Of a stretch of DNA of 50,953 nucleotides, positions 50,680 through 50,953 are shown in pieces. The stretch lies in NCBI RefSeq assembly GCF_026413145.1, contig NZ_JAOVYZ010000008.1:1-50953 (forward strand), written 5' to 3'. The notes beneath the pieces were generated by a model. That model ran no database searches and was not told the origin of the DNA. It was given only the letters and a program-made list of their open reading frames with translations. Numbering within the stretch: the first letter of the stretch is position 1; each line of letters starts with the position of its first letter. The translations under genes and the position numbers were made by a program. The stretch comes from Limosilactobacillus kribbianus. GTDB taxonomy: Bacteria > Bacillota > Bacilli > Lactobacillales > Lactobacillaceae.

Positions 50680-50953
50680 TTGTAAAATTAAGTTAGAAAC
50701 ATAAAAAAGCCATCTGTGATAGACTTTTGAATAACCACAAACAAAAGCAAAGGATATCACAAATGACCTATCATCATCTTACCACACGCGAACTGACTCT
50801 CATAGCTGATTTTTGGCGTCAAGGTACTAAAGCCTATCAAACTGCTAAGCTACTTCAACGTAGCCAAGAAACAATTTACCGCGTTTATCGCTTCTTAGAT
50901 GGCGGTAAGACGATTGATCAATATTTAGCTGCTTATCAGCGGCACAAGCGTCG
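50680..50953 (+). mobile_element. IS30-family insertion sequence, left end (partial)
   Basis: Directly after the recQ terminator, AT-rich sequence with TTGTAAAATTAAGTTAGAAA leads to an IS30-type transposase gene that runs off the window. Its exact terminal inverted repeat and target duplication cannot be set because the other end is missing. Confidence 0.7.
50763..50953 (+). CDS. IS30-family transposase, N-terminal part (cut by window end)
   Basis: Starts MTYHHLTTRELTLIADFW after GCAAAGGATATCACAA. The first 63 residues carry the helix-turn-helix (KAYQTAKLLQRSQETIYRVY) typical of IS30 transposases of lactobacilli. The DDE catalytic domain lies outside the window. Codon use is more AT-rich than the neighbouring recQ. 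No internal stop is seen in the part shown. Confidence 0.9.
   Translation, partial: MTYHHLTTRELTLIADFWRQGTKAYQTAKLLQRSQETIYRVYRFLDGGKTIDQYLAAYQRHKR

Overview
The window is a chromosomal segment of a Lactobacillaceae bacterium, most likely a GC-rich Limosilactobacillus (L. fermentum / L. pontis type). The basis is codon style, strong AGGAGG ribosome binding sites, short intergenic spacers with rho-independent hairpins, and gene content: dprA remnant-topA, plsY-parE-parC, Mn-dependent pyrophosphatase, RqcH, SufCDSUB, FeoAB and PreTA. The species cannot be fixed from this sequence alone. No rRNA, tRNA or CRISPR array was seen.

Layout. 1-3.4 kb is AT-rich accessory DNA: a probable insertion-sequence end, the 3' half of an MmeI-like adenine methyltransferase, and a minus-strand cluster of unknown small genes, one interrupted by two in-frame ochre codons, with two matching palindromes. 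It abuts a 3' remnant of dprA, so the competence gene is split or truncated here. 3.6-16 kb is core: topA, a LacX-type aldose epimerase, plsY, parE/parC, a DUF1836 regulator, a Nudix hydrolase, ppaC, a divergent triosephosphate isomerase paralogue and a GNAT acetyltransferase. 16-23 kb holds rqcH, degV with a membrane partner, an HD hydrolase, a GT8 glycosyltransferase, an HhH-GPD glycosylase and a secreted DUF915 hydrolase. 22.8-25.7 kb is a TetR gene divergent from an operon of two tandem paralogues of a family I do not recognise plus a NAD(P)-binding protein; this is the best candidate for an undescribed system. 25.8-29.4 kb has a second copy of the GNAT gene, azlC with a frameshifted azlD, and a LysR / flavodoxin / carboxymuconolactone-decarboxylase-like cluster.

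29.4-32.6 kb is a lower-GC block with a TetR regulator and a flavin/iron-sulfur enoate-reductase-type enzyme. 32.7-36.1 kb pairs an aminotransferase with a D-2-hydroxyacid dehydrogenase (amino acid to 2-oxo acid to D-2-hydroxy acid), followed by a PfoR-like EIIC membrane protein. 36.1-38.6 kb is the iron uptake operon feoA-feoB plus a 52-residue Cys-rich partner; FeoB carries Met in place of the P-loop Ser/Thr. 38.7-45.2 kb is the complete iron-sulfur assembly operon sufCDSUB, then a SufT-like gene and an XRE-TPR regulator. 45.2-48.7 kb is an orphan NarL-type regulator lacking the phosphoacceptor Asp, divergent from preT-preA (pyrimidine reduction). recQ follows, and the window ends inside an IS30-family transposase gene.

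Iron runs through the right half: Feo import, Suf cluster assembly, and consumers with Fe-S motifs (PreT, PreA and the enoate-reductase-type enzyme). Point lesions or unusual residues were read directly in azlD, feoB, the response regulator and the small 3.1 kb gene; each could be biology or a base-call error.
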